Shown here: one piece after another, positions 1 to 7,672 of the stretch | How positions within the stretch are numbered: position 1 is the stretch's first letter | Layout of the letters: each line of letters starts with the position of its first letter | NCBI GenBank assembly: GCA_017353825.1 | Contig: JAFMSC010000027.1 | Span: 1-19,701 of the forward strand | Reading direction: 5' to 3' | From: Hyphomicrobiaceae bacterium | GTDB lineage: Bacteria > Pseudomonadota > Alphaproteobacteria > Rhizobiales > Hyphomicrobiaceae | Length of the DNA: 19,701 nucleotides | The notes under the pieces: model-generated | What the model was told of the DNA's origin: nothing | Seen by the model: the letters and a program-made list of their open reading frames with translations, nothing else | Database searches by the model: none | Translations under genes and position numbers: made by a program

Positions 1-2
1 TG

Positions 3-173
3 CGCCGGCGCCGCACCGAGATCGACACCATCCACGGAGCGGTGCAGCGCCTGGCACGGCGGCACGCCCTGCCGACCCCCACCATCGACACCATGATCGC
101 CCTCGTGAAGGGTCTGGAATCGGCCTACCTCGAGGGGACAGTCGGGTGTCGGCTGTCGCAAGAAAGTGAGTGA
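3..173 (+). CDS. Ketopantoate reductase family protein, C-terminal fragment
   Basis: The last 56 codons of a gene that enters from the left edge, ending in TGA. The visible part reads TEIDTIHGAVQRLARRHAL followed by PTPTIDTMIALVKGLE. This matches the C-terminal helical domain of the ApbA/PanE family, where a conserved E-[IL]-D-x-[IL]-N-G-A-[VI] stretch precedes PTP and a closing ALVKxLE helix. The usual Asn before Gly-Ala is His here. The family reduces 2-ketopantoate to pantoate with NADPH in coenzyme A synthesis, but many paralogs sit in catabolic clusters and act on other 2-keto acids. The next gene to the right is a CoA-transferase on the same strand, so a catabolic paralog is as likely as true PanE. 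The Rossmann domain lies outside the window and cannot be checked. Confidence 0.75.
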   Translation, partial: RRRRTEIDTIHGAVQRLARRHALPTPTIDTMIALVKGLESAYLEGTVGCRLSQESE

Positions 174-253
174 TGGACGTCTTGCCGCCTTACCAGATGG
201 CCGACGGCCGAAATGCGAAGTGGCCCGACTGCCGACCAAGAGCGGAGCACGAG

Positions 254-1783
254 GTGAGCATCAACAAGTTCATGTCGGCCGAGGCTGCGGTGGCTATGAT
301 CGACGACGGCGACGCCGTCGCCCTGATTGGCGGCGGGGGCGGCCTCGTCGAGGCCTCGTGCCTGCACGAGGCCGTGGAGCGCCGCTTTCTCGCTTCTGGC
401 CGGCCGCGCGGCCTCACCGTTATCCACGCTCTCGGCATCGGCGACCGCAAGGCCCGCGGTATGAACCGCTTTGCCCATGAGGGTCTTGTGAAACGCGTGA
501 TCGGCGGCCACTGGGTGTGGTCGCCGCGCATGCAAGAGCTCGCCAGGAAGGAGAAGATCGAGGCCTACGTGCTACCTGGCGGCGTCGCCATGCAGCTCTT
601 CCGCGAGATCGGAGCCGGTCGTCCCGGCCTCTTCACCCATGTCGGCCTCGGCACCTTCGTCGATCCGCGCATTGAGGGGGGCCGCATGAATAGATCAGCC
701 AAGTGCGACCTGGCCGAGGTGGTCAGCATTGATGGCCGGGAGCTGCTGCGCTACAGGCCATTTCCCGTCAACGTCGCACTGATCCGCGGCTCCTTCGGCG
801 ATGCTCACGGCAACGTAAGCCTCGACCAGGAGCCGGCCAACGTCGACATCTACGCCGCCGCGCTCGCCGCCCACAACTCGGGCGGCAAGGTCATCGTCCA
901 GGTGCGGACCGCGGTCGAGGTCGGCGCCCTGCCTGCGCGATCGGTGCGCGTGCCCGGCGCACTGGTCGATGCGGTGGTCGTCGATCCGGCCCAGTCCATG
1001 GGCTACGACGTGGTCTACGATCCGACCCTGTCGGGCGAGGTCAAGGGCCCGCCGCGCCCTGCCTCGGCAACGCCCTTCACGGTGCGCCAGCTGATCGCGC
1101 GGCGTGCCGCCGAGGAGCTACGCGCCGGCGCCGTGCTCAACTACGGCTTCGGCATCCCGGACGGCGTGGCCAAGCTCGTCGCCGAGCGCGGCCATGTCGA
1201 CGACTACTACCAGACCATCGAGCACGGCACCTACGGCGGCCAGCTCTTGGACGGCCCTCTGTTCGGCTACGCCCGGAATGCCAGCGCCATGATCGACGGG
1301 CCGTCGCAGTTCGACTTCTACTCGGGCGGCGGCCTCGACATCGCCTTCCTGGGCTTCGGTGAGATCGATGCCCTGGGCGACGTCAACGTCTCCAAGCTGG
1401 GCGGCGTGACCATCGGCCCCGGCGGCTTCATCGACATCGCCCAAAACGCGCGAAAGGTCGTGTTCTGCGGCACGTTCGATGCCAAGGGCACGGAGGTGGA
1501 GATCGGCGCCGGTCGCCTCACCGTCAGGCGCCACGGGGAGGTCGCAAAGCTGGTTGGCCAGGTGGAGCAGATCACGTTCTCCGGCCGCGAGGCGCTGAAG
1601 CGGGCGCAGGAGGTCGTGTACGTAACTGAACGCGCCGTGTTCCGCCTCGCCGACAAGGGCGTCACCCTCATCGAGGTGGCGCCCGGCATCGACCTGCACA
1701 CGGACGTGCTAGCGCACATGAAGTTCGCGCCCAATATGCCGAGCGAGCCCGCCGTCATGAACGCAGCCCATTTCACGGCGTAG
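254..1783 (+). CDS. Fused class I CoA-transferase (propionate CoA-transferase/YdiF-like)
   Basis: A 509-residue cytoplasmic enzyme that should move CoA between an acyl-CoA and a free carboxylic acid. Both halves of the class I fold are fused: the N-terminal half carries the glycine loop ALIGGGGGLVEA near residues 22-33, and the C-terminal half carries GAVLNYGFGIPDGVA near 292-306. The catalytic glutamate is E323 in QTIEHGTYGG, the position used to form the glutamyl-CoA intermediate in this family (E324 in the Clostridium propionicum enzyme, from memory). Length fits the family (about 510-530). I chose the GTG at 254 because GGAG at 244-247 sits 6 nt upstream and the protein then starts MSINKFMSAEAA, a typical family start. 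A longer form from GTG 170 or ATG 173, overlapping the upstream stop as TGATG, is possible. The substrate is unknown; the neighbours suggest activation of an imported organic acid. Confidence 0.9.
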   Translation: MSINKFMSAEAAVAMIDDGDAVALIGGGGGLVEASCLHEAVERRFLASGRPRGLTVIHALGIGDRKARGMNRFAHEGLVKRVIGGHWVWSPRMQELARKEKIEAYVLPGGVAMQLFREIGAGRPGLFTHVGLGTFVDPRIEGGRMNRSAKCDLAEVVSIDGRELLRYRPFPVNVALIRGSFGDAHGNVSLDQEPANVDIYAAALAAHNSGGKVIVQVRTAVEVGALPARSVRVPGALVDAVVVDPAQSMGYDVVYDPTLSGEVKGPPRPASATPFTVRQLIARRAAEELRAGAVLNYGFGIPDGVAKLVAERGHVDDYYQTIEHGTYGGQLLDGPLFGYARNASAMIDGPSQFDFYSGGGLDIAFLGFGEIDALGDVNVSKLGGVTIGPGGFIDIAQNARKVVFCGTFDAKGTEVEIGAGRLTVRRHGEVAKLVGQVEQITFSGREALKRAQEVVYVTERAVFRLADKGVTLIEVAPGIDLHTDVLAHMKFAPNMPSEPAVMNAAHFTA

Positions 1784-1956
1784 GGGGAAGCGGCCATGGC
1801 TGCTACGGATCGCAGTATAGGACGCGCGACGAGGGGTTGGAGCACCTCCTATTCCGATGCACGTTCCCATCCTGCCGGCCGCCGCTTATCATGAGCGAAG
1901 GGACCGGTCGCCCATGGCGTCAAGAACGCAACTGCAATTAGGGAGGAGAAGCGCCA
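1784..1956. other. Intergenic gap before aroE
   Basis: 173 nt between the CoA-transferase stop and the aroE start. I see no gene here. The only clear signal is the strong Shine-Dalgarno GGGAGGAGA at 1941-1949, seven nt before the GTG of aroE. The gap is large enough for a separate aroE promoter, but I could not pick out convincing -35/-10 boxes. Confidence 0.5.
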
Positions 1957-2799
1957 GTGAGTGAAGCAACCCGCGTGGCGTGCGTGATGGGCTGGCCGGC
2001 CAGGCATTCGCGCTCGCCCAAGCTGCACGGCTACTGGATCAGGCGCTATGGTGTCGACGGCGACTACCGCGTGGCGGAGGTCCCGCCCGAGGAGTTCCCG
2101 ACGTTCTTGAACAACCTCGCCCGGAACGGGTATGTCGGCGGCAACGTCACCATGCCGCACAAGGACGCGGCCTTGGCCTTGTCCGAGCCCGACGAGCGTG
2201 CCCGCGCGGTGGGGGCAGCTAACACACTGTGGCTCGACAACGGGCGACTGCGCTCCACCAACACCGATGTGGAGGGCTTCATCGGCGCACTCGATGCCAA
2301 TGCGCCGGGCTGGGACCGCATGACCAACACCGCCGTGGTACTGGGCGCGGGCGGCGGCAGCCGCGCGGCGATCTACGGCCTGATCGAGCGCGGACTCAAG
2401 ACCATCCACGTCGTGAACCGCACGCGCGACAAAGCCGACGCGAGCCGAGCGCGGTTCGGCCCGGCCGTGCACCCGGCCACCTGGGAGGACATCCCGCGCC
2501 TGCTGGCCGGCGCCAGGCTGCTCGTCAACGCAACCTCGCTCGGAATGAAAGGCCAGCCGGAGCTCAAGATCGACCTGTCGCCGATGGCCAGGGACGCCGC
2601 GGTCGCCGACATCGTCTATGTGCCGCTGAAGACCGGGCTGCTCGCGGCCGCGGAGCAACGCGGCTTCAGGACCTCCGATGGGCTCGACATGCTGTTGTAC
2701 CAGGCCGTCCGCGGCTTCAACCTGTGGTTCGGAATCAAGCCGGAGGTCACCAAAGAGCTGCGCGACATGCTGGCTGCCGACGTGATGAACTCGAGCTGA
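1957..2799 (+). CDS. aroE: Shikimate (or quinate/shikimate) dehydrogenase, AroE family
   Basis: A 280-residue enzyme that interconverts 3-dehydroshikimate and shikimate, or the matching quinate pair, with a nicotinamide cofactor. Substrate-site residues are visible: HSRSPKLHG (S18 and S20), the catalytic lysine K69 in NVTMPHKDAA, and the partner aspartate D104 in STNTDVEGF. The nucleotide site is GAGGGSRA (130-137), followed by NRTRDKA (154-160); the NRT-R/K pattern is that of NADP-using members. The C-terminal GLDMLLYQA carries the conserved substrate-binding Gln. The GTG start has a strong Shine-Dalgarno (GGGAGGAGA). Being next to a CoA-transferase and facing a Liv transporter with an amidohydrolase, rather than among aromatic amino acid genes, suggests a catabolic paralog for hydroaromatic acids. 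That is inference; a housekeeping AroE cannot be excluded. It converges on the amidohydrolase with only 6 nt between stops. Confidence 0.92.
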   Translation: MSEATRVACVMGWPARHSRSPKLHGYWIRRYGVDGDYRVAEVPPEEFPTFLNNLARNGYVGGNVTMPHKDAALALSEPDERARAVGAANTLWLDNGRLRSTNTDVEGFIGALDANAPGWDRMTNTAVVLGAGGGSRAAIYGLIERGLKTIHVVNRTRDKADASRARFGPAVHPATWEDIPRLLAGARLLVNATSLGMKGQPELKIDLSPMARDAAVADIVYVPLKTGLLAAAEQRGFRTSDGLDMLLYQAVRGFNLWFGIKPEVTKELRDMLAADVMNSS

Positions 2800-2805
2800 G
2801 TGCCG

Positions 2806-3636
2806 TTACGGGCCGAACCCGAACCAGCGGCACGGCGCGTCCCAGAGGATCCTCCTGCGCCTGGCCGGGTCAGGGACGAGGCTCTCGAACAGCTTGAGCA
2901 GGGGGCCGTAGTCGATGCGCTCGGTGGCCTTCACAAACGGCCAGTCGGAGGCCCACACGCAGCGATCGGGCATGAAGGCGTTAAGCAGCTCCGCAACGAA
3001 TGGGCGCACATCCTCGTGTGGATGCGGGAGGCGCGAGAACTTGGCATAGCCGGACAGCTTCACGCACGCACGGCCGGCGCGCCCGAGGTCGAGCAGCGCC
3101 TGAAAACCCGGCTGTTCCAGGCCGGCGCCGACATCTGGACGGCCGCAATGGTCGATCACCAGCCGCACACGCGACCTATCGAGCAGCGGATGGAATGCCG
3201 CGAGCTGGTCCTTCTCCGCCTGGATCTGCAAGAGCAGTTCCAGATCAGCGAGCCGGCCCAGTAGATCGCGGGACTGGAGATAGGCCTCCACGCCATGGAT
3301 CGTGGAGTTGAAGGCGATGCCGACGATCCCATTCGCCTTCAGTGCAGCAAGCTCTGCCGTTCCAATGTCGAGCGGCACGACGGCGATGCCCTTGCAGCGG
3401 CCGTTGCTGCGCGCGATCGCATCGAGCAGCGGCCGGCTGTCCGTGCCGTAGCCGGAGTTCGGCCCGACCACAAGCGCATAGCGCACGCCGTAGCAGTCCA
3501 TCACGTGCCGGAACTGGAGGGCCGAGCCGATCTCCTGGCCGGCAGGGCGGTAGGCGGTGTCGGGTTGATAAGGAAAGGCCGCAGGGTCGAACACGTGGTT
3601 GTGACAGTCGATCTTGGGCTCGTCGAATATCGACAT
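2806..3636 (-). CDS. Amidohydrolase of the 2-pyrone-4,6-dicarboxylate hydrolase type
   Basis: A 276-residue TIM-barrel hydrolase (amidohydrolase-2 family). The N-terminal metal/substrate motif is DCHNHVFDP (D10, H12, H14). A second site is LVIDHCGRPD (H163), and the late catalytic aspartate is D231 in WASDWPF. This layout matches LigI-like lactonases, which open 2-pyrone-4,6-dicarboxylate or related lactones, and other COG3618 members acting on cyclic acids. The start at 3636 is favoured over the upstream in-frame start at 3768 because GGAGG lies 5 nt before the ATG, and the family begins right at this motif; the extra 44 residues are Arg/Pro-rich noise. It follows livH in the same direction after 144 nt and is probably the last gene of that unit. 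The exact substrate cannot be named. Confidence 0.85.
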   Translation of the reverse strand: MSIFDEPKIDCHNHVFDPAAFPYQPDTAYRPAGQEIGSALQFRHVMDCYGVRYALVVGPNSGYGTDSRPLLDAIARSNGRCKGIAVVPLDIGTAELAALKANGIVGIAFNSTIHGVEAYLQSRDLLGRLADLELLLQIQAEKDQLAAFHPLLDRSRVRLVIDHCGRPDVGAGLEQPGFQALLDLGRAGRACVKLSGYAKFSRLPHPHEDVRPFVAELLNAFMPDRCVWASDWPFVKATERIDYGPLLKLFESLVPDPARRRRILWDAPCRWFGFGP

Positions 3637-3659
3637 CAGCGCCTCCGGGTTGCGGCCTC

Positions 3660-3689
3660 GGGGGGTGGGGGTCGGGCGCCGGGTTGGGG
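3660..3689 (+). other. G-quadruplex-like run upstream of the amidohydrolase
   Basis: Five consecutive G runs on the + strand (6, 5, 3, 3 and 4 Gs) are separated by spacers of 1, 2, 4 and 2 nt, so the canonical four-run G3+/N1-7 pattern is met. It lies 24 nt upstream of the amidohydrolase ATG, on the template strand for that gene; the mRNA would be C-rich. The rest of the livH-amidohydrolase spacer (3637-3780) shows no gene. Function is unproven, and chance is possible in GC-rich DNA. Confidence 0.5.
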
Positions 3690-3780
3690 CGATCACAGCG
3701 CGAGAAGGGGCGATGCAAGCTCCAACGAGCGCACGGTCTGGAACTCGTCGGACTACCGACGCCGACACCTGATCGCCGCC

Positions 3781-4671
3781 TCACGCCTTCATCCTTGCCT
3801 CGACCCCTAGGATGCCCGACGGCTTCACCATTAAGACCAGGACCAGCAGGATGAACGCGTAAACGTCCTTGTAGGTGCCGGAGATGAAGCCGGCCCCCAG
3901 GCTCTCGACCACGCCCACCAGGAGCCCGCCGAGCACTGCTCCCGGCAGGCTGCCGAAGCCGCCAACGACGGCCGCGGCGAACGCCTTGATAAGCACGCCG
4001 AGACCCATCTGCACCTGCACATAGTTGATCGGCCCGATCAGCACGCCCGCTGCCGCCCCGAGCGCGCAGCCGACGCCGAAGGTGAGCGAGATCATCGCCG
4101 GCACGTTGATGCCGCTCAGGTACGCGATGTCCTTGTTGTGGGCCACCGCGCGCATGGCGAGACCCAGCATGGTCCTCCGCAGCAGGAGGTGGAGGCCGAC
4201 CATGATGAGGAGCCCGGCGGAGACGATCCACACGTAGGACATGGGGAGCGTCAGGTTGCCGACCTCGACGGGCATGCCGAACGGTACTGGGAACGGCAGC
4301 GGCTTGGCGCCCCAGATCAGGAAGGCGATGTTTTGCAGGACGATCGACATACCGAAGCCGGAGATGATCATGCCCATGCCGGCCACGGTGTAGCCGCCGC
4401 CAGCCCGCGTCAGCCGCCGATAGAACAGCCGCTCGATCAGCACGCCGATGAGGCCCGTCACGACGATTGCGAGCAGCAGCGCTGGCACGTACGGCAGCGC
4501 CAGCTTCTGGAAGATCATGAGGCCGATGAACGCGCCCAGCATGTAGATCTCGCCGTGGGCGAAATGCACGATGTCGAGCCCAGAGAAGATCAGGGAGATG
4601 CCGAGCGCCACCAGGGCATACACCATGCCCACCGACAGGCCGATGATCACGAGATCGATGACGTAGTCCAC
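3781..4671 (-). CDS. livH: Branched-chain amino acid type ABC transporter permease LivH
   Basis: A 296-residue, very hydrophobic inner-membrane protein with about eight predicted membrane segments, the usual length for LivH. The signature ISLIFSGLDIVHFAHGEIYML (about 25-45, shown here in part) is the family's conserved N-terminal block, and IERLFYRRL after the third segment is also typical. It would pair with LivM to form the channel for the ligand delivered by LivK. The GTG start at 4671 is backed by GAGGGA about 7 nt upstream. It is separated from livF by 149 nt and followed by the amidohydrolase, so the gene order on this strand is K-M-G-F-H-hydrolase. Liv-type systems in soil alphaproteobacteria often carry aromatic or dicarboxylic acids rather than amino acids; which one here is unknown. 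Confidence 0.92.
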   Translation of the reverse strand: MDYVIDLVIIGLSVGMVYALVALGISLIFSGLDIVHFAHGEIYMLGAFIGLMIFQKLALPYVPALLLAIVVTGLIGVLIERLFYRRLTRAGGGYTVAGMGMIISGFGMSIVLQNIAFLIWGAKPLPFPVPFGMPVEVGNLTLPMSYVWIVSAGLLIMVGLHLLLRRTMLGLAMRAVAHNKDIAYLSGINVPAMISLTFGVGCALGAAAGVLIGPINYVQVQMGLGVLIKAFAAAVVGGFGSLPGAVLGGLLVGVVESLGAGFISGTYKDVYAFILLVLVLMVKPSGILGVEARMKA

Positions 4672-4781
4672 GAGGTTGTCCCTCTTTCATGGGGTCGAGA
4701 CACGGCCGTTGGCGGTCCGGCGTCAACGGTCGGGAACCTTAGAGATCGTGCGTCTCTCAAGGCTTCCACCACCCTGCACTC

Positions 4782-4799
4782 CTTGTTGCGACCAACAAG
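4782..4799 (-). terminator. Small hairpin downstream of livF
   Basis: A perfect 7-bp stem (CTTGTTG / CAACAAG) with a 4-nt loop, 21 nt after the livF stop. No T-run follows on the - strand, so this is not a canonical intrinsic terminator. It may be an mRNA-stabilising or attenuating structure between livF and livH. The rest of the 149-nt gap shows nothing else that I can identify. Confidence 0.3.
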
Positions 4800-4820
4800 A
4801 CGCGCACCTCGACCGCCGTC

Positions 4821-5552
4821 TCACAGCTGCGCCTCGCGGTTGGCGACCGTGCCGCCCAAGTAGGAGAGCCTCACGTTGTCGTCGTGCATGAGCCTCTCGG
4901 CTGAGCCCTCGATCTCGATGACACCGTCCTTGAGGACATACCCGTAATGGGCCAGCAGCAGGGCCATCCGCACGTTCTGCTCGACGATCAGCACGGTCAT
5001 ACCGTCGCGCGCGATGCGGTGGATGGTGCGGAAGATGTCGAGCACCACCTGCGGGGCCAGCGCCGCGCTCGGCTCATCCAGCATGATCATGCTCGGACTC
5101 GACATCAGGCCGCGACCGACGCAGACCATCTGCAGCTGACCGCCCGACAAGGTGCCTGAGAGTTCGTGGCGCTTTTCCTTGAGGACCGGGAAGTAGCCGT
5201 AGACCCGCTCGAGGGCAGCCGCGGTCTTGGCACGGTCCCGCACGGCGTATGCCCCGAGTCTCAGATTCTCCTGCACGGTCATGCCGGGGAAGGCCTCCTT
5301 ACCTTGGGTGACCTGCACCAGACCGAGGCGGACAATCCTGTCAGGCCTAAGCCCGTCGATGCGCTTGCCGTCGAAGGTGATGGAGCCGCTCCACGGCCAG
5401 ATCAGCCCCGAGACGGCCTTGAGGAGGGTGGACTTGCCCGTGCCGTTACCGCCGAGCAGGGCGACGATCTGGCCGCGCTCCACCTTCAGGCTCACGCCAT
5501 TGAGGATGCGCACGCTGCCATACCCGCTGACCAGGTCCTTGATGTCCAGCAT
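4821..5552 (-). CDS. livF: ABC transporter ATP-binding protein LivF
   Basis: A 243-residue cytoplasmic ATPase of a Liv-type importer. Walker A is GGNGTGKST (34-42), the ABC signature LSGGQLQM (135-142) and Walker B MIMLDEPS (155-162). The H-loop position is Q192 in LIVEQN, which is normal for LivF rather than a defect. In the signature, the usual E/Q-Q pair is QL, a minor variation. Length is typical (233-245). The ATG at 5552 has GAGGG 5 nt upstream. It works as a heterodimer with LivG on the LivH-LivM channel. A repeat element occupies the 130-nt spacer between livG and livF. Confidence 0.94.
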   Translation of the reverse strand: MLDIKDLVSGYGSVRILNGVSLKVERGQIVALLGGNGTGKSTLLKAVSGLIWPWSGSITFDGKRIDGLRPDRIVRLGLVQVTQGKEAFPGMTVQENLRLGAYAVRDRAKTAAALERVYGYFPVLKEKRHELSGTLSGGQLQMVCVGRGLMSSPSMIMLDEPSAALAPQVVLDIFRTIHRIARDGMTVLIVEQNVRMALLLAHYGYVLKDGVIEIEGSAERLMHDDNVRLSYLGGTVANREAQL

Positions 5553-5570
5553 GCGTACCCTCTCGTCTCA

Positions 5571-5640
5571 CGTAGGTTGGGTCAAGCCAGGCGCAGACCC
5601 AACACATGGGCAAGTGTATCGCCCCCAATGTGTCGGATCG
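5571..5640 (+). repeat. Dispersed palindromic repeat, copy 1 (livG-livF spacer)
   Basis: The unit at 5571-5610 starts CGTAGGTTGGGT and runs to GACCCAACAC. Its ends TTGGGTC and GACCCAA are inverted around a 14-nt centre. About 36 of its 40 positions can be aligned, with one gap and few mismatches, to 14409-14447 on the other strand. A second inverted pair follows (ACACATGGG at 5603-5610 region, and CCCAATGTGT at 5624-5633), so the element probably extends to about 5640. It sits 18 nt upstream of the livF ATG. It resembles the short extragenic palindromic repeats common in proteobacteria; I cannot name the family. Confidence 0.65.
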
Positions 5641-5682
5641 CCTCCCGGCGTTCACCGCCGTCGACCCGAGGTTCTGCATCGC

Positions 5683-6483
5683 TCATGCCGATCTGAGGAA
5701 AGCTCTGACCTCCTCATCCTTCATCTCCTTGCCGAGGTAAGCCTCGATCACGAGGCGGTCGTCCCTGATCTGCGCTGGCGATCCCTCCGCGATCTTCTCG
5801 CCGTGGTCGAGCACGCTCACCGCCTCGCACGTCTCCATCACCACCTTCAGGATGTGTTCGATGATGATGACCGTGAGGCCGAAGCGGTTCTTGAGGGCCA
5901 GCACCGTGTCGAGCAGGACATCGACGTTGATGGGAGAGAGGCCCGCGGCCGGCTCGTCGAGAAGCAAGAGCTTCGGCCGTGCGGCCATGGCGCGGCCGAG
6001 TGCCAGCAGGCGCTGCTGCCCGCCCGACATCTCGCCCGCGGGCATATCGGCGTAGTCGGCGAGGCCGATGAAGGACAACAGCTCCATCATCTCCTGGCGC
6101 ACACGTCGCTCCTCGGCCCAGGCCCTGCGCGATCCGACGACGGCGGACGCTGCCCCGTAGCGAATGTGGCCGTGATGGCCAATCAGCAGATTCTCGATCA
6201 CGCTCATGCCCGAGAAGATGCGCAGGAGCTGGAAGGTGCGCGCGACGCCCCGGCGCGCGATCTCGTGCGCTTCCAAATTGGTGATGTCCTTGCCGTCGAA
6301 GGCGATGCTGGCGCCGGGATCGGGGCGATAGACGCCCGAGATTAGGTTGAAGAGGGTGGACTTGCCGGAGCCGTTGGGGCCGATGATGCCCCGCACCTCG
6401 CCTTGCCTAACCGACAGATCGACCTTCGACACGGCGGTGAGGCCGCCGAATCGCTTGGTCAGGTTTTTGATCTCGAGCAGCAT
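5683..6483 (-). CDS. livG: ABC transporter ATP-binding protein LivG
   Basis: A 266-residue cytoplasmic ATPase. Walker A is GPNGSGKST (35-43), the signature MSGGQQRL (152-159), Walker B LLLLDEPA (172-179), and the H-loop H210 in IIIEH. The insertion after the Q-loop (about 100-150), with GHHGHIRYGAAS and AWAEERR, is the LivG-specific helical region. I chose the ATG at 6483 because the protein then begins MLLEIKNLTKRFGG, the normal family start, and it lies 4 nt after the livM stop. An open frame continues upstream to 6570 but only through livM sequence. The tail after residue 250 (MKDEEVRAFLRSA) is slightly longer than usual. It is co-translated with livM. Confidence 0.93.
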   Translation of the reverse strand: MLLEIKNLTKRFGGLTAVSKVDLSVRQGEVRGIIGPNGSGKSTLFNLISGVYRPDPGASIAFDGKDITNLEAHEIARRGVARTFQLLRIFSGMSVIENLLIGHHGHIRYGAASAVVGSRRAWAEERRVRQEMMELLSFIGLADYADMPAGEMSGGQQRLLALGRAMAARPKLLLLDEPAAGLSPINVDVLLDTVLALKNRFGLTVIIIEHILKVVMETCEAVSVLDHGEKIAEGSPAQIRDDRLVIEAYLGKEMKDEEVRAFLRSA

Positions 6484-6487
6484 GGGC

Positions 6488-7549
6488 TCACACGTCGTCT
6501 GCAGCGACGACCGAGGCCACGCCGGCCCTGCGCCGGCGGATGGCCTTGAAGCGGCGGCGAACCAGGACATCGTCGATCAGTCCCCCGATGCCGCTCGGCA
6601 TGAACATGACGGTGAGGACGATAACTGCGCCGAACATCACCATGCGGTACTGGAGGTAATCTCGCGTCAGATCGTCGATGAGGGTCACGGCGATCGCGCC
6701 GATCACACCGCCCCAGATGTGGCCAATGCCGCCGAATACGACCATCAGCAGGAGCGTAATCATCTCGGTGATGGTGTAGCTGTTGGGGTGAATGAATCCC
6801 GGAGCCATGTGCGCCTGCAGGCTGCCAGCGCAGCCGGCGTAGAGCGCGCTCAACACGAACGCGGTCACCTTGTACTTGCGCACATTGACGCCGCTCGCCG
6901 CCGCCGCCAGCGGGTCTTCGCGCAGCGCCTTGAGGGCGCGGCCGATATCAGAGCTCAGGATGCTGAAGGCGAAGTAGAGCCCCAGAAGGGCGAGCGGCAT
7001 GGCGAGGTAGTAGTAGGAGCGATAGTCGTCGAGCGCAATGCCGGCGAGGTAGGGCGGCGGGATGCCTGCGTAGCCGAGCGAAGCGCCGAGCCAGTCGGTG
7101 CCAGAGATGATGATGCGTACGGCCTCAGCGAGGCCGAGGGTGGCGAGGGCCAGATAGGCGCCTTCGAGACGGAACGACGGTACGCCGACAATTGCGCCGG
7201 CGAGACCGGTGACCAGCATCGCCGCGGGCATGGCTCCCCAGAAGGGGAGGCCGAGCTTGGTCGAAAGCACAGCCGACGAATAGGCACCGATCGCCGCCAG
7301 AGCCATATGGCCGACCGTCACCTGGCCGGCAAAGCCTTTGACGATATTGAGACCCACCGCCAGGATAACGTTGATGCAGATGACGTTCACCACATACTGC
7401 GTGTAGGCGTTCGTCAGCAGGAACGGCAATGGCAGCAGACACGCCCACGCGACAATCCAGGGCACGATCGGGTGCACGGACCCGCGGCGGGACGGGGACG
7501 CGCCGCCGCCCGCCCGTTGCTCAGTGTTCTTTACGATGTCGGCGGTCAT
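6488..7549 (-). CDS. livM: Branched-chain amino acid type ABC transporter permease LivM
   Basis: A 353-residue inner-membrane permease, the partner of LivH. The first 25 residues are polar (ending SRRGSVHP), then hydrophobic segments begin. The family block GLNIVKGFAGQVTVGHMAL (67-85) is intact, and a later loop IGHIWGGVIGA is typical of LivM. The C-terminal tail is basic (VRRRFKAIRRRRAG). The ATG at 7549 has no convincing Shine-Dalgarno; GGCC just upstream is weak, so a start a little downstream cannot be excluded. It ends 4 nt before livG and begins 123 nt after the livK stop, with a hairpin in that spacer. An open frame on the opposite strand over this gene is a composition shadow. Confidence 0.92.
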   Translation of the reverse strand: MTADIVKNTEQRAGGGASPSRRGSVHPIVPWIVAWACLLPLPFLLTNAYTQYVVNVICINVILAVGLNIVKGFAGQVTVGHMALAAIGAYSSAVLSTKLGLPFWGAMPAAMLVTGLAGAIVGVPSFRLEGAYLALATLGLAEAVRIIISGTDWLGASLGYAGIPPPYLAGIALDDYRSYYYLAMPLALLGLYFAFSILSSDIGRALKALREDPLAAAASGVNVRKYKVTAFVLSALYAGCAGSLQAHMAPGFIHPNSYTITEMITLLLMVVFGGIGHIWGGVIGAIAVTLIDDLTRDYLQYRMVMFGAVIVLTVMFMPSGIGGLIDDVLVRRRFKAIRRRRAGVASVVAADDV

Positions 7550-7643
7550 GTCGTGGCCTAGGCGGCTGCGGGCGGCGGATTACGCCGCATCATGATCGAA
7601 CGGCAGCGGAGGCAATCCGCCCGCCACAAGCGCCACCCGGTCC

Positions 7644-7667
7644 CCTCTTCCCGGTTGGGGGCAGAGG
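7644..7667 (-). terminator. Hairpin just after livK, possible attenuator
   Basis: A 9-bp stem with one mismatch (CCTCTTCCC at 7644-7652 against GGGCAGAGG at 7659-7667) and a 6-nt loop, only 5 nt past the livK stop. No T-run follows. In transport operons such a structure after the binding-protein gene often protects that message or reduces transcription into the permease genes; that role is inferred here. The rest of the 7550-7672 spacer shows no gene. Confidence 0.4.
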
Positions 7668-7672
7668 AGCTT

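Noticed and set aside
3245..4726. A 493-codon minus-strand open frame over livH and the amidohydrolase start
   Set aside because: It is an Arg/His/Pro-rich alternate-frame shadow. The frames of livH and the hydrolase in the same place carry real family motifs and ribosome sites.
4741..4757. AGAGA / TCTCT inverted repeat downstream of livF
   Set aside because: The stem is only 5 bp with a 7-nt loop and no T-run; this is expected by chance.
5227..7561. Two long plus-strand open frames (372 and 404 codons) opposite livF, livG and livM
   Set aside because: They are antisense shadows in GC-rich DNA: hydrophilic, low-complexity and without family motifs, while the minus-strand frames encode clear Liv proteins.
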